From Streptomyces sp. ISL-100 (lineage in GTDB: Bacteria; Actinomycetota; Actinomycetes; Streptomycetales; Streptomycetaceae), in assembly GCF_018614615.1 (NCBI RefSeq), contig NZ_JAGGOK010000002.1:66751-130750 (forward strand): a stretch of DNA of 64,000 nucleotides, in the 5' to 3' direction. Made by a program: the position numbers and the translations under genes. The notes under the pieces were generated by a model, which was given only the letters and a program-made list of their open reading frames with translations, had not been told where the DNA came from and did not search any database. Positions 37,148 to 46,884 of the stretch are shown here, piece after piece; position 1 is the stretch's first letter, and each line of letters opens with the position of its first letter.

Positions 37148-37993
37148 TCACTCGACGATGTTGCCGATCTTCGGGGCGGGCTCGTTCTTGTAGTTGGCCG
37201 GGCCGAGGTTCGCCTTCACGGCCTTGTCCCAGGAGCCGTCCGCGACCATCTTCTCCAGGGCCGTGTTGATCTTGTCCTTGAGATCACTGCCCTTCTGGAC
37301 GCCGATGCCGTAGTTCTCGTTGCTCAGCTTGAAGCCGCCCAGCTTGAACTTGCCCTTGAACTGCTCCTGCGCGGCGTAGCCGGCGAGGATCGCGTCGTCG
37401 GTGGTCAGGGCGTCGATGACCTCGTTCTCCAGGCCGGTCAGACATTCGGAGTAGCCGCCGTACTCCTGCAGCTGAGCCTGGGGAGCGATCTTTTCCTTGA
37501 TGTTCTGCGCCGAGGTGGAGCCGGTGACGGAGCAGAGCTTCTTGTCGTTCAGGTCTTCGGGCTTCTTGATGGAGTCGTCGTCCGCCCGGACCAGGATGTC
37601 CTGGTGCGCCAGGAGGTAGGGGCCGGCGAAGTCGACCTTCTCCGCACGTTCGTCATTGATCGAGTAGGTGGCCGCGATGAAGTCGACATCGCCGCGCTCG
37701 AGCAGCGTCTCGCGGTCGGCGCTCTTGGCCTCCTTCCACTGGATGTCGCCCGGGTCGTGGCCGAGCTCCTTGGCCACATAGGTCGCGACGTCGACGTCCA
37801 GACCCGTGTACTTGCCGTCCGGGGTCTTCAGGCCGAGGCCGGGCTGGTCGAACTTGATACCGACGGTGATCTCGTTCTGGCCGACGGCGCTGCCCGAAGC
37901 GCTCTCCTCACCGTCGTCGGAGCCGCATGCCACGGCGCTCACGGACAGTGCGAGCGCAGCGGCGGCCGCGACGGTGACCTTGCGAAGCTTCAT
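37148..37993 (-). CDS. gluB: Glutamate-binding lipoprotein
   Basis: 281-aa extracellular solute-binding protein. A lipoprotein signal with lipobox SAVAC (Cys23) is followed by an SBP_bac_3 fold: ITVGIKFDQPGLGLKTPDGKYTGLDVDVA, GDVDFIAATYSINDERAEKVDFAGPYL, and CSVTGSTSAQNI. The ATG at 37993 has AGGGA eight bases upstream; the ATG at 38002 is closer to that site. It binds glutamate or related amino acids for the GluCD permeases. Confidence 0.93.
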   Translation of the reverse strand: MKLRKVTVAAAAALALSVSAVACGSDDGEESASGSAVGQNEITVGIKFDQPGLGLKTPDGKYTGLDVDVATYVAKELGHDPGDIQWKEAKSADRETLLERGDVDFIAATYSINDERAEKVDFAGPYLLAHQDILVRADDDSIKKPEDLNDKKLCSVTGSTSAQNIKEKIAPQAQLQEYGGYSECLTGLENEVIDALTTDDAILAGYAAQEQFKGKFKLGGFKLSNENYGIGVQKGSDLKDKINTALEKMVADGSWDKAVKANLGPANYKNEPAPKIGNIVE

Positions 37994-38062
37994 GGTGATC
38001 ATCCCTGGGGATTGACGCTTGATGCGTGTGTGAGGAGCCGGTGCGGTACTCCGGTGTCCGGC

Positions 38063-38845
38063 TCAGTGGTGAAGGATCTTCGAGAGGAAGTCCTTGGCGC
38101 GCTCGCTGCTCGGGTTGCTGAAGAACTGGTCGGGCGTCGTCTCCTCCACGATCCGGCCGTCCGCCATGAAGACCACACGGTTGGCGGCCGAACGGGCGAA
38201 CCCCATCTCGTGCGTGACGACGACCATGGTCATGCCGTCGCGGGCGAGCTGCTGCATGACCTCCAGCACCTCGTTGATCATCTCGGGGTCGAGAGCCGAG
38301 GTCGGCTCGTCGAAGAGCATGATCTTCGGGTCCATGGCCAGCGCTCTGGCGATCGCCACGCGCTGCTGCTGGCCGCCGGAGAGCTGGGCGGGGTACTTGT
38401 CCGCCTGATTGGCGACACCCACCCGGTCGAGGAGCGAGCGCCCCCGCTCATCGGCGGCCTTCTTGTCTTTCTTACGGACCTTGATCTGGCCCAGCGTCAC
38501 GTTCTGCAGCACGGTCTTGTGCGCGAAGAGGTTGAAGGACTGGAAGACCATGCCCACATCGGCCCGTAGTCCGGCCAGCTCACGGCCCTCGGCGGGCAGC
38601 GGCTTGCCGTCGATGGCGATCTCGCCGGAGTCGATGGTTTCCAGCCGGTTGATGGCACGGCACAGGGTGGACTTTCCGCCCCCGGACGGGCCGATGACCA
38701 CCACGACCTCGCCACGGGAGATGGTGAGGTCGATGTCCTGCAGCACATGCAGGGCACCGAAGTGTTTGTTGACGTTCTTCAGTACCACCAGGGCATCGTC
38801 CGGGCCCGGCGTCGCGTGTTCCTTGTTCACAGCTACTCCGCTCAT
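38063..38845 (-). CDS. gluA: Glutamate ABC transporter ATP-binding protein
   Basis: 260-aa polar amino-acid ABC ATPase. Walker [11 protein letters not shown]-loop [10 protein letters not shown], signature [15 protein letters not shown], Walker [13 protein letters not shown] and switch His in [11 protein letters not shown]. The ATG at 38845 has GGAGGA eight bases upstream and is preferred over the ATG at 38854. First gene of gluABCD, about 60 bp downstream of the first conservon. Confidence 0.94.
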   Translation of the reverse strand: MSGVAVNKEHATPGPDDALVVLKNVNKHFGALHVLQDIDLTISRGEVVVVIGPSGGGKSTLCRAINRLETIDSGEIAIDGKPLPAEGRELAGLRADVGMVFQSFNLFAHKTVLQNVTLGQIKVRKKDKKAADERGRSLLDRVGVANQADKYPAQLSGGQQQRVAIARALAMDPKIMLFDEPTSALDPEMINEVLEVMQQLARDGMTMVVVTHEMGFARSAANRVVFMADGRIVEETTPDQFFSNPSSERAKDFLSKILHH

Positions 38846-38905
38846 CGGCTTCATCCTCCGTCCGCCCCCGGCCGGGCGCACGCCGAGAGAGCCGATGTGG
38901 GCGGG

Positions 38906-39496
38906 TCAGACAGCCGCCGTGGTCCGTGCCTTGGCGATGAGCAGGTCGAGGAGCGAGAGCAGCGCGTCGCGGACGTCAGTACGGGAGCGGGCGTCGAGCA
39001 TGAGGATGGGTGTGTTCGGGTCGCGCAGATGCAGCGCGGCGCCGATTTCCTCTGCGGTGTACGGCTGCTCGCCGTGGAAGCAGTTCGCTCCGACCACGAA
39101 CGGAAGGCCGCGGCTCTCGAAGAAGTCGACGGCGGGGAAACTGCGGTCCAGGCGCCGGGTGTCGACGAGCACGATCGCGCCGAAAGCCCCGTTCAGCAGG
39201 TCGTCCCACATGAACCAGAAGCGCTCCTGGCCCGGTGTGCCGAACAGGTAGAGGACGACTCCGGCGTCGGTGAGGGTGATGCGCCCGAAGTCCATCGCCA
39301 CGGTGGTCACCGTCTTGGACTCGATGCCGTCGAGGTCGTCGACGCCGACACCGGCGGCCGTCAGCCTCTCCTCCGTACGCAGCGGCTCGATCTCGGAGAC
39401 CGTCTCGACCAGGGTCGTCTTGCCTACGCCGAAGCCCCCGGCGATGAGGATCTTGACGGGCGCCGCTTCCTGGGCAGGTGTGTCATAGGTGGGCAA
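38906..39496 (-). CDS. cvnD: Conservon GTP-binding protein CvnD (set 1)
   Basis: 196-aa Ras/Mgl-like small GTPase. P-loop GGFGVGKTT, switch/Walker B region DFGRITL and FGTPGQERFWFMWDD; the base-specificity motif is degenerate (GANCFHG). Conservon GTPases act with CvnA-C at the membrane in G-protein-like signalling that influences development. It appears to start with TTG at 39496, overlapping cvnC by 14 bp. Confidence 0.9.
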   Translation of the reverse strand: MPTYDTPAQEAAPVKILIAGGFGVGKTTLVETVSEIEPLRTEERLTAAGVGVDDLDGIESKTVTTVAMDFGRITLTDAGVVLYLFGTPGQERFWFMWDDLLNGAFGAIVLVDTRRLDRSFPAVDFFESRGLPFVVGANCFHGEQPYTAEEIGAALHLRDPNTPILMLDARSRTDVRDALLSLLDLLIAKARTTAAV

Positions 39497-39845
39497 GGCT
39501 GTCCCTGATTCTCATGAGCAGGTGGACATTGCTGGTCTCGGCGCCTTCCAGGGGCGGCCGGTGGTGGATCAGCCCGCGGTCCACGAGTTCGCCGAGCAGG
39601 ACCGCCATCGGAGTGAGGCGCATGTGCATCCGGGCGGCGATCTCGGCGACCGCCCGCCCGTCCGGAGCCGGACACATCGCGAGGATGGCCTGCCACTCAC
39701 TGGGCAGGCCGCCATGAGCGTCCGCGGCCACCGCCGCCGTGATCGTCGTGTCCATGGTCAGGACGGTGTGCGGAGCGGCTGTACGGCCATCGGTCAGCGC
39801 GTACAGCCGCGTCCGGCGGCCTCGCGGCTGTGGATCGTCCGGCAT
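39483..39845 (-). CDS. cvnC: Conservon DUF742 protein CvnC (set 1)
   Basis: 120-aa DUF742 protein with a winged-helix-like core: RLYALTDGRTAAPHTVLTMDTTI, PAPDGRAVAEIAARMHMRLTPMAVLLGELVDRGLIHHRPP. It starts within the cvnB stop (TAATG, 1-bp overlap). Part of the four-gene signalling module. Confidence 0.9.
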   Translation of the reverse strand: MPDDPQPRGRRTRLYALTDGRTAAPHTVLTMDTTITAAVAADAHGGLPSEWQAILAMCPAPDGRAVAEIAARMHMRLTPMAVLLGELVDRGLIHHRPPLEGAETSNVHLLMRIRDSLAHL

Positions 39846-40249
39846 TACGACGGGAGTACCTGGGTGCGCTCAGGGGTGCCCAGCCACTCGCCGAGCGCCT
39901 GCGCGGTCCGTACCGCCTCGCCGCCCAGCTCACCCAGCCGTGCCTTGCGGGAGGTTACGACGATGAGTGTGCTGCCCTCGCCGCACCCCACGATGCAGAG
40001 ATAGCGGTCGTCCATCTCGACGAGCTGGCGGATCACCCCGCCGCCGTCGATTTCCCTGGATATCGCCTTCATCGTGGCGGCGATTCCGGAGGAGGCCGCC
40101 GCTATGCGCTCCGCCTGGTCGCGTTCCAGCAGGTAGGCGCTGAGCTTGATCCCGTCGTTGGACAGGAGCACGGCCCCCTGGATGCCGGCGATCCTGGTCA
40201 GGTTGTTGTCCAGGATGCTGTAGATCATGTCGTTCGCTGTCGTCGTCAT
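39845..40249 (-). CDS. cvnB: Conservon roadblock/LC7 protein CvnB (set 1)
   Basis: 134-aa roadblock/LC7 fold protein (IAGIQGAVLLSNDGIKLSAYLLERDQAERIAAASSGI), the likely GTPase-activating partner of CvnD. It overlaps cvnA by 4 bp (ATGA) and cvnC by 1 bp. Confidence 0.92.
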   Translation of the reverse strand: MTTTANDMIYSILDNNLTRIAGIQGAVLLSNDGIKLSAYLLERDQAERIAAASSGIAATMKAISREIDGGGVIRQLVEMDDRYLCIVGCGEGSTLIVVTSRKARLGELGGEAVRTAQALGEWLGTPERTQVLPS

Positions 40250-42567
40250 GGCTGGTCCTGTCGGAGCTCTGCTTCCACTTTCTGGGTCCCTTGCTCGTAG
40301 TCCGCCCAGGCGTCGGCCACCTCTTCGGGTGTCGCCTCGTCCTGAAGGACCGCTGCCTGTGGTGCGCGTGGCTCGCGCAGCTGCTCGGCGATATGGGTGT
40401 GCGGGACGCGCTCGGGCAGGGCCGGACGGGAGCCGTCCGGCCTGTCGGGCGTCCGGCGGCTCGGCAGTCCGGGCTTGGCCTGGGACGCCGGCTCGGGCTT
40501 GCGTACCTCGAGGCGGCGCGGCGCGGGATCGGGGCGTACGGGGACAGACTTGATGTGATCGGGCCGCACGGGGTCCGGCTGAGCCCGGTCGGACCGCGCC
40601 GGCTCGCGCGCCGGTTCCCGCTCCGTCGGTACGAGCAGCTCCGCGGGGATGATCACCACGGCCGAGGTCCCGCCGTAGACCGAGCGGCGCAGCGTGACCG
40701 TGGCCGGCAGGTGGTCGGCGAGGTGGCCGACCACGAAGAGACCCAGCCGGTGCGCGTTCTGTGCCAGGACGGCGTACGGCGGAGCCGAGTGCAGCCGGCG
40801 GTTCATCTCCTCGTAGCTGGCGGGGGTCACCCGCGGGCCGCGGTCCTCGATCTCGACGAGAAGGCCGTCAGCCACCAGCTCGGCCCGGATGACGACCTTC
40901 GACTTCGGCGGGGAGAACCGGGTGGCGTTGTCCAGCAGCTCCGCCAGGAGGTGGCTGATCTGGCTGATCACGCGCGGTTCCACGCTGATCTCGTCCAGGG
41001 CCTGCCGCTCGATCCGCCGGAAGTCCTCGACCTCGGCGGCGGCCTCGCGCAGCAGGTCGGCGACGCGCATGGGTTCCGTGTGCGGGTCCGGAATCTCGCC
41101 GCCCGCCAGGATGAGCAGGTTCTCGATCTGCCGTCGCATACCCACCGTCAGCTGGTCGGATCGCATCAACTGGGCAAGGAGCGCTTCGTTGTGGCCGAAG
41201 GTGTCCTGGAGGTCTTCGGTGAGGCTCAACTGGCGGCTGACCAGGTTTCCCGTGCGCGAGGCGATGCCCGCCGCGAACATCCCGAACCCGTGCCGCTCGT
41301 CCGAGAGCTGCCGGTGCCCGTCGACGGACACGGCGACGACCCGGGCGAACGCGTCGCTGATACGTCCGACCTCGTCCTGGGCCCCGGTGGGGCCGGGCAG
41401 CGCGTCGGGGTCGACAGGCTGTCCCCCCTGGAGCCGGGCCACGACGTCCGGCAGGGTCTTCTCGGCGATGGCCACCGTGCTCTCGTGCAGACCGCGCAGC
41501 CTGCGCAGTACCGAACGCGTCGTGAACACGACGACGCCGGCCACGATCAGCAGCGCCCCGCCGCTTCCCGCGATCAGCCAGGCGACCTCCGCCTCGAGCG
41601 CCGCCGCCTGGGTGTCGGCGGTCGCGAGCACGCCTTGCGAGCGGCCGGCGTTGAGCGCGCCCAGCTCCTCGGCCAGCTTGTCGTGCGCGTTCCGCCAGCC
41701 GGCGGACGCCAGCGGCAGCCTCACGCCCGTGGCGATGTCCTCGTGGTCGGACATCACGATGTTCTCGATGCGGGTCTTGGCCTGCCACCCGCCCGAGCCG
41801 GTGATCTGATCGTAGAACTCTCTGTCCCCGGCGGGCAGATACGGCACGATCGCCGTTTCGTACAGGTATCTGTGGGCTCCGACGGCGTTGACGTATTCGG
41901 CGAATCTGGAGGCCGTCAGCTCCCTGGACGGCCCGGCCGACGCGAGGATCGTCTGCTCGCGCGCCAGCAACTCCGACGCCGAGAACATGGTGGCGACCAG
42001 CCGGCTCTCCTGAGTGAGCTCGGCGTCTTCCGTGTGGCTGAACTCTTCCTGGTAGACGTGGATCAGCTCGCTGATCACGCCGGTGTAGTAGCGGATCGTA
42101 CGGTCGGCGCTGCCGCTCCGTGCATCCGCGCGCTCGCGGTGGGCGTCCAGGTCGTCGAGGCTGTCCCTCACGTCGGTGAGGTGGTGGTCCGACTTCCCGC
42201 CCCCGTCCGGACCGGTGGTCGCCGCCTCGCGGAACTCCGCGGCGGCTCGGTCCGTCGCCGTGCGCCGGTTTCGCAGCTCTTTTCCGGACACATGGGAGCC
42301 CGCCCACTTCCCGGCCGTCATCATCCGCTCGGCCTGCAGCTCGACCATGAGCCTGTACGCGGGTACGCCGATCCGCTCACCGGCCGCCACGTCGGCGCGC
42401 AGGTGCTCGGACCGGTCGAGCAAGCTGTCGGCGGTCACGACGACTTGAGCGCTCATCGCGACGGTGGGGACCACCGCGAGCAGGATGAGCAGGGTGCGCA
42501 GGCGAACGGTGCGCCGACGACGAGCTCTCGACGGCTTGCGTTGGCCTTTGGGTTCTATGGGAGACAT
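40246..42567 (-). CDS. cvnA: Conservon sensor histidine kinase-like CvnA (set 1)
   Basis: 773-aa membrane sensor. Transmembrane helix at about 20-42, a large extracytoplasmic nitrate/NIT-type region to about 330, a second helix at about 335-358 (LIAGSGGALLIVAGVVVF), a HAMP-like segment, and an ATPase domain with N-box AELLDNATRFSPP. The usual glycine-rich G1 box reads EDRGPRV, lacking the second Gly, so ATP binding may be altered. A Pro/Arg-rich tail ends the protein. The ATG at 42567 has CCCGAGGA upstream. First gene of conservon 1. Confidence 0.9.
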   Translation of the reverse strand: MSPIEPKGQRKPSRARRRRTVRLRTLLILLAVVPTVAMSAQVVVTADSLLDRSEHLRADVAAGERIGVPAYRLMVELQAERMMTAGKWAGSHVSGKELRNRRTATDRAAAEFREAATTGPDGGGKSDHHLTDVRDSLDDLDAHRERADARSGSADRTIRYYTGVISELIHVYQEEFSHTEDAELTQESRLVATMFSASELLAREQTILASAGPSRELTASRFAEYVNAVGAHRYLYETAIVPYLPAGDREFYDQITGSGGWQAKTRIENIVMSDHEDIATGVRLPLASAGWRNAHDKLAEELGALNAGRSQGVLATADTQAAALEAEVAWLIAGSGGALLIVAGVVVFTTRSVLRRLRGLHESTVAIAEKTLPDVVARLQGGQPVDPDALPGPTGAQDEVGRISDAFARVVAVSVDGHRQLSDERHGFGMFAAGIASRTGNLVSRQLSLTEDLQDTFGHNEALLAQLMRSDQLTVGMRRQIENLLILAGGEIPDPHTEPMRVADLLREAAAEVEDFRRIERQALDEISVEPRVISQISHLLAELLDNATRFSPPKSKVVIRAELVADGLLVEIEDRGPRVTPASYEEMNRRLHSAPPYAVLAQNAHRLGLFVVGHLADHLPATVTLRRSVYGGTSAVVIIPAELLVPTEREPAREPARSDRAQPDPVRPDHIKSVPVRPDPAPRRLEVRKPEPASQAKPGLPSRRTPDRPDGSRPALPERVPHTHIAEQLREPRAPQAAVLQDEATPEEVADAWADYEQGTQKVEAELRQDQP

Positions 42568-42771
42568 CAGTCCTCGGGGACGGGGAGAGCGGGGACAGAC
42601 CAGAAACCGGCGCCGACACAAGACTGGGGGACTTGGGGATGGCCGGACCGGTTCCGTTGAGACGTCGGGGATGCAGATCATAACCAGCCACGCCGAGAAA
42701 TGGAGTGATTGCCTCCGGGATCAATGCGTGGTATCCGGCGCCGAAGAATGACACACCGTGCGGGTCCGACC

Positions 42772-45516
42772 CTAGGGGTGCGCGCCCTTGATTTCGGCAC
42801 GGTCCACCAACCGGGACAGCTCCACACGTGAGCGCACCCCCAGCACGGAGAAGACATTGCGCAGGTGATGGTCCACGGTCCGGGGGCTGACGGACAGGCG
42901 CAGCGCCACTTCACGGTTGGTCGCCCCCTCGGCGACGCAGTGCGCGATCCGGAGCTGCTGAGGCGTCAGGCAGGACAGTGCCCCCGCCGGTTCACCGCCG
43001 GCCACGTCGCCGGTGGCCCGCAGCTCCGCTCGCGTCTGATCGACCCACGTACGGGCTTCGGAGCGCTCGAAGGCGACCAGCGCGTCCCTCAGGCGGCCCC
43101 TCGCCTCGCGCGGCCGGCGCCGACGCCGCAGCCATTTCCCGTACAGCAGCTGGGTGCGGGCCCACTCGAAGTCGCCGTCGGCCAGCTCGTGTCTGGCCAG
43201 CGCGTGGGCGTACAAAGCCTCGGCCTGCTCGGGGCCCGCGAGCAGCGCACGGCAGCGGGCGAGGAGCGCGGGGGCCTGCGGATCGCCGCCCCTCGCCGCC
43301 CAGACGGCGAACTCCTCCACCGGGGAGTGCGCATCGTCGGGTTGCCCGGCGAGCGCGGCGGCCTCGACGAAGCAGGGGACGGCCAGCATACGGACGGCGA
43401 AATGCCCGCGGCGCGAGCCCGCCCGCACCAGCGGGCCGAGCCGGGCAGCGGCCTCCACCGCCCGGCCGCGCCCCAGATCGGCCCGGGCCGAGGCCCACTC
43501 GGCCAGGGTCGCGGCCTGGACGAGCCCGTGCGGGCCGGCGATCGCCATGGCCTCGGTGACATGTCGGGCAACTGCCGCGGCGTCGCTTTCGACCGATGCG
43601 ACCATGGCGAGGATCGCGTGCTGATGAGCGACGCAATTGCGCCGGCCGGCCCGGTGTGCGGCCCGCAGCCCCTCCCGGGCGTGCGCTCCGGCCCTGGCAT
43701 GCCGGCCGGCCCGTAACTCGGCGTAGGCCAGGTGTTCCAGGAGGCGGGGCACGAGGGCGACGAGTTCCCGCCCCCGGCCGATGGCCAGGCCCCGCCCGTT
43801 GAGGGCGCAGGCGGCTGCGATGTCGCCGAGGACGAGCGCGGCGGTCCCGGCACGCAGCAGCCGCACCGGATCGTCGTCGGTCGCGGCGCGCTCAACCACC
43901 CGCCGCAGCGGGCCCCGGGCTTCCTCGGGCCGTGCGTCGAGGGCAGCCAGCATTCCGGCCCGGTAGTCGTGTACGGCGATGTCCCGGCCCGTGTCGCCGC
44001 CGTCGAGCGCGGCCACGCAGGCCGGGACGTCGCCCGCGGCCCACGCGGCTTCCAGCGCGCCGAGCCGGGCGGCGACGGCGCGCTCCGGGTCGTACGGGCC
44101 GAGGAGGCCGGCGGCCACCAGCAGCGCCCCGTACGCGTCACCGGCGGGGCCGTCGCCCAGCGCCAGGGCGCCGGTGACGAGTTCGGCCCTGCCACGTACG
44201 GCGTCGTGGACCGCCCCCGCACGAGCGGCGGCCAGCAGCTCCCGCGCCCGGTGCGGGCGGCCCGCCAGCCGGGCCTGCTCCGCGGCGGCGGTCATGCGCG
44301 ACATGCGGGCGTTGTCGTCGGTCGTGGTGAGCTCGGCCGCGCAGGCGAAGGCCAGGGAGCGCTGCAGGCTGGGTAACCACGGGTCCGGAGCGGCCGCGGC
44401 CGCGGCCAGGTCGGCGGCGAGGCGCGGGGACGGACCGTCGGCGGCCAGGGCGCGGTGCAGCAGGCGTGGGAGGCGGTCCCGGTCACCGGCGAGGACGGTG
44501 GCGAGCAGCCGGTGGGCAGCGCGCCGCCGCGCCGGAGTGGCACCGGCGTGAACGGCGCGGCGTAACAGCGAGCTGTGGAAGCGGATCACCTCCCCGTCGC
44601 TGCGCGCCACTCCCGCCACCTCGTCCGCGTCCAGCGCCGCCGGGCCGATACCGGCGGCCCGGGCGGCGCGCCGGACCAGGGCGGCGTCCGCTCCGGCGGC
44701 TTCGGGGGTCTGCTCCTGTGCGGCGGCCGCCAGCAGCAGGAGAAACGCGGTGTCCGGCGGCAGGGCTGCCAGCCTGTCACCCACCGTACGCAGCAGGGTG
44801 TCACCGTCGGCGAGCGGCCGGGGCAGCGGCGCGTGCCCGGAGAGCTGGGTGGGTGACAGCCGTCGGACGAGTGCCTCCAGCAGGGCCGGGTTGCCCTCGG
44901 CCTCGTGCAGCAGTGCCTCCCGTACCGCGGGATCCGTACGTTCCGTCTTCTTCCCGGACAGCTCGTGCAGCAGGTCCCGCGCGGCGTGTTCGGGGAGCGG
45001 GCCGAGGTGGAGGACGGGCAGCCCGGCGAAGTCGGGGTCCTGGGCCCGGTGTCCGGTCACGGACAGCAGCAGGCCGACGCCGCGCAGGGCTTGCGCGCGC
45101 CGGGCGGCGAAGCCGAGGGCGGCGCGCGACCGGTCGTCCCACAGGTGGGCGTCGTCGACGCAGACCAGCAGGGGCCGCCCGGCGGCGAGGCCGCGCAGCA
45201 GCTCCAGCAGGTCACCGGGCGCGAGGCCGGAGCTGAGGAGGCCGGCGGGCGCGGCGCTCAGCACATCGCCGGCGGCACACAGCAGCGCGTGCAGTCCGCT
45301 GTACGGGAGCCGGCTCTCGGCCGGTACGGCCCTGGTGTGCAGGACGGGACCGGCCTCGAAGTCCCGGGCGGCCCGGCGCAGGAGGGCAGCGCGGCCGAAT
45401 CCGGGCTCCGCGGCGATCAGCAGCGCTCCGCCGCACCCGGTACGCAGCCGGTCCGACAGGGCTGCCACAGCTTCCAGTTCACCACGCCGGCCGTATAGCC
45501 GGAGCGGACTTCTCAT
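42772..45516 (-). CDS. Large LuxR family (LAL-type) regulator
   Basis: 914-aa regulator. An N-terminal AAA-type ATPase domain carries a Walker A region AAEPGFGRAALL and Walker B LLVCVDDAHLWDD. The canonical GxxGxGK(T/S) is degraded (Lys to Arg, Thr to Ala), so ATP binding is doubtful. A long helical TPR-like middle and a C-terminal LuxR HTH (about 848-905: LTPQQLRIAHCVAEGATNREVALRLSVSPRTVDHHL) follow. LAL regulators often activate secondary metabolism. Its target is unclear; the secreted cutinase gene is the next gene on the same strand, upstream of it. Confidence 0.9.
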   Translation of the reverse strand: MRSPLRLYGRRGELEAVAALSDRLRTGCGGALLIAAEPGFGRAALLRRAARDFEAGPVLHTRAVPAESRLPYSGLHALLCAAGDVLSAAPAGLLSSGLAPGDLLELLRGLAAGRPLLVCVDDAHLWDDRSRAALGFAARRAQALRGVGLLLSVTGHRAQDPDFAGLPVLHLGPLPEHAARDLLHELSGKKTERTDPAVREALLHEAEGNPALLEALVRRLSPTQLSGHAPLPRPLADGDTLLRTVGDRLAALPPDTAFLLLLAAAAQEQTPEAAGADAALVRRAARAAGIGPAALDADEVAGVARSDGEVIRFHSSLLRRAVHAGATPARRRAAHRLLATVLAGDRDRLPRLLHRALAADGPSPRLAADLAAAAAAPDPWLPSLQRSLAFACAAELTTTDDNARMSRMTAAAEQARLAGRPHRARELLAAARAGAVHDAVRGRAELVTGALALGDGPAGDAYGALLVAAGLLGPYDPERAVAARLGALEAAWAAGDVPACVAALDGGDTGRDIAVHDYRAGMLAALDARPEEARGPLRRVVERAATDDDPVRLLRAGTAALVLGDIAAACALNGRGLAIGRGRELVALVPRLLEHLAYAELRAGRHARAGAHAREGLRAAHRAGRRNCVAHQHAILAMVASVESDAAAVARHVTEAMAIAGPHGLVQAATLAEWASARADLGRGRAVEAAARLGPLVRAGSRRGHFAVRMLAVPCFVEAAALAGQPDDAHSPVEEFAVWAARGGDPQAPALLARCRALLAGPEQAEALYAHALARHELADGDFEWARTQLLYGKWLRRRRRPREARGRLRDALVAFERSEARTWVDQTRAELRATGDVAGGEPAGALSCLTPQQLRIAHCVAEGATNREVALRLSVSPRTVDHHLRNVFSVLGVRSRVELSRLVDRAEIKGAHP

Positions 45517-45683
45517 GGTCGTATTCCGGTCACGCCTGTCACGTTACTGCCGCGTACGCAGGGTGCGCTCTGGGCGCGCGCCCAGCGTTGGCGGGCCACG
45601 TCTGTGCCCGCGCACACGGCACGGGGAAAGCGCGTGCCGGCGCCGGCCGCGGGGCGCGCGGCCGACGCCGACGTCCGTCAACG

Positions 45684-46628
45684 TCAGGAGGTGTGCGGGC
45701 AGTTGCCCCGGTACTCCTCGATGGTCAGGCTCGGGCGCGGCAGCGGGCAGAGGAACTGCTCGTAGCGGGTGTCGTTGTCGATGAACCGCTTGAGCCAGGA
45801 AATGCTGTACTTCGCGATGGTGGTGTTGGACGAGTTCGGCGTGAAGTGCGTCGCGTTGTTGAGTTCCAGGTACGCCTTGTCGAGCGAGGACGGCAGGCTC
45901 TCGTAGAAGGGCTCGGAGTGCGAGCCGACCGACGCGACCGTGTCACCGTCGGCCCCCACGATCAGCGTCGGTGTCTGGATCTCCGGCCAGGTCTTGTCGG
46001 CGTTCCAGCCGGTGAGCGGTATGGCGGCCTGGAGAGAGGGCCGGCTCTTGGCCGCTTCCAGCGAGCCGCCGCCGCCCATCGAGTGGCCCATCACGCCCAG
46101 CCGGCTGCTGTCGACCCGGCCGCGTACGGAGCTGCGTTCGGTCAAGTGGTCGAGGGCTGCGAGAAGTTGGCGGCCTCTGCTGTCCGGCTGGTCGTACCTG
46201 GAAAGGGTGTCGATGGTGAAGACAACGAAGCCCTGGGAGGCGAGGCGCGGACCGAGCCATGAGATGGAGGACTGGGTGCCGGTGTAGCCGGGAGAGACCG
46301 CCACGGCGCCGAAGGTGCCGTCGCTGGTGGAGGTCGGGTAGTAGATGGTCCCGCCGCCGAAGCCGGTGACGGCGAGGGAAGAGACGGTGGTCCGCGAAAC
46401 CGCGTAAGAGCCGGTGGGCGCTTCGATACTGGCCGTGGTGGGGGCGGGCCCGCGTTCGTACGGATTGTCAGCCGCCTGGGCGGCGGGGGTCGTCGCGGAG
46501 CTGAGGCCACCGACGACAAGGAGCGCCGCCAGGCCGGCCATGAGCGGCCGCAGGCGGCCCTTTGCGTGGCGGTGGCGGGCGGAGGGACTGTGCTCGGAGG
46601 AGCTGTGCTCGCTGTTGTACTGCTGCAC
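45684..46628 (-). CDS. Secreted cutinase / PET-hydrolase-type polyester hydrolase
   Basis: 314-aa alpha/beta hydrolase of the actinobacterial cutinase family (Thermobifida TfCut2 type). Secretion signal within residues 1-53 (long basic N-region, hydrophobic core 30-45, [13 protein letters not shown]). Counting by family spacing, the catalytic triad is Ser183 (GHSMGGGG), Asp229 (GADGDT) and His261 (NATHFTPN). Oxyanion residues are Tyr115 and Met184, the substrate-cleft Trp is Trp208, and the C-terminal disulfide is Cys294-Cys310. All diagnostic positions are retained. GTG start at 46628 with GAGAGGA upstream. It should hydrolyse cutin and short polyesters. Confidence 0.92.
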   Translation of the reverse strand: MQQYNSEHSSSEHSPSARHRHAKGRLRPLMAGLAALLVVGGLSSATTPAAQAADNPYERGPAPTTASIEAPTGSYAVSRTTVSSLAVTGFGGGTIYYPTSTSDGTFGAVAVSPGYTGTQSSISWLGPRLASQGFVVFTIDTLSRYDQPDSRGRQLLAALDHLTERSSVRGRVDSSRLGVMGHSMGGGGSLEAAKSRPSLQAAIPLTGWNADKTWPEIQTPTLIVGADGDTVASVGSHSEPFYESLPSSLDKAYLELNNATHFTPNSSNTTIAKYSISWLKRFIDNDTRYEQFLCPLPRPSLTIEEYRGNCPHTS

Positions 46629-46884
46629 GACTGAGTCGTCCTCTCGGTCGTGGCGGAGCCGCCACGCCGGGCCGGGCAGGGCACTCGTTACCGAGGGCTG
46701 GGGCCGGTCGTACCGGGGCGGGCACCGCCGTGTTCACTGGCGGTGCCACTGTCGCGGTACGTCGGCCACGCGGGCATCGGCGGAATCACCTGCCTCCACG
46801 CGGCCGGTGGCCGCGGCATGAGGGCGGAGGGCCGCTGTGCCCGGCCCTCCGCCCTCCCCCTCACTGCTCGGCCGCCCTCATTGC
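46629..46884. other. Intergenic region without gene
   Basis: About 256 bp between the cutinase start and the P450 stop; it should hold the cutinase promoter. No CebR-type or other recognised box was seen. Confidence 0.5.
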
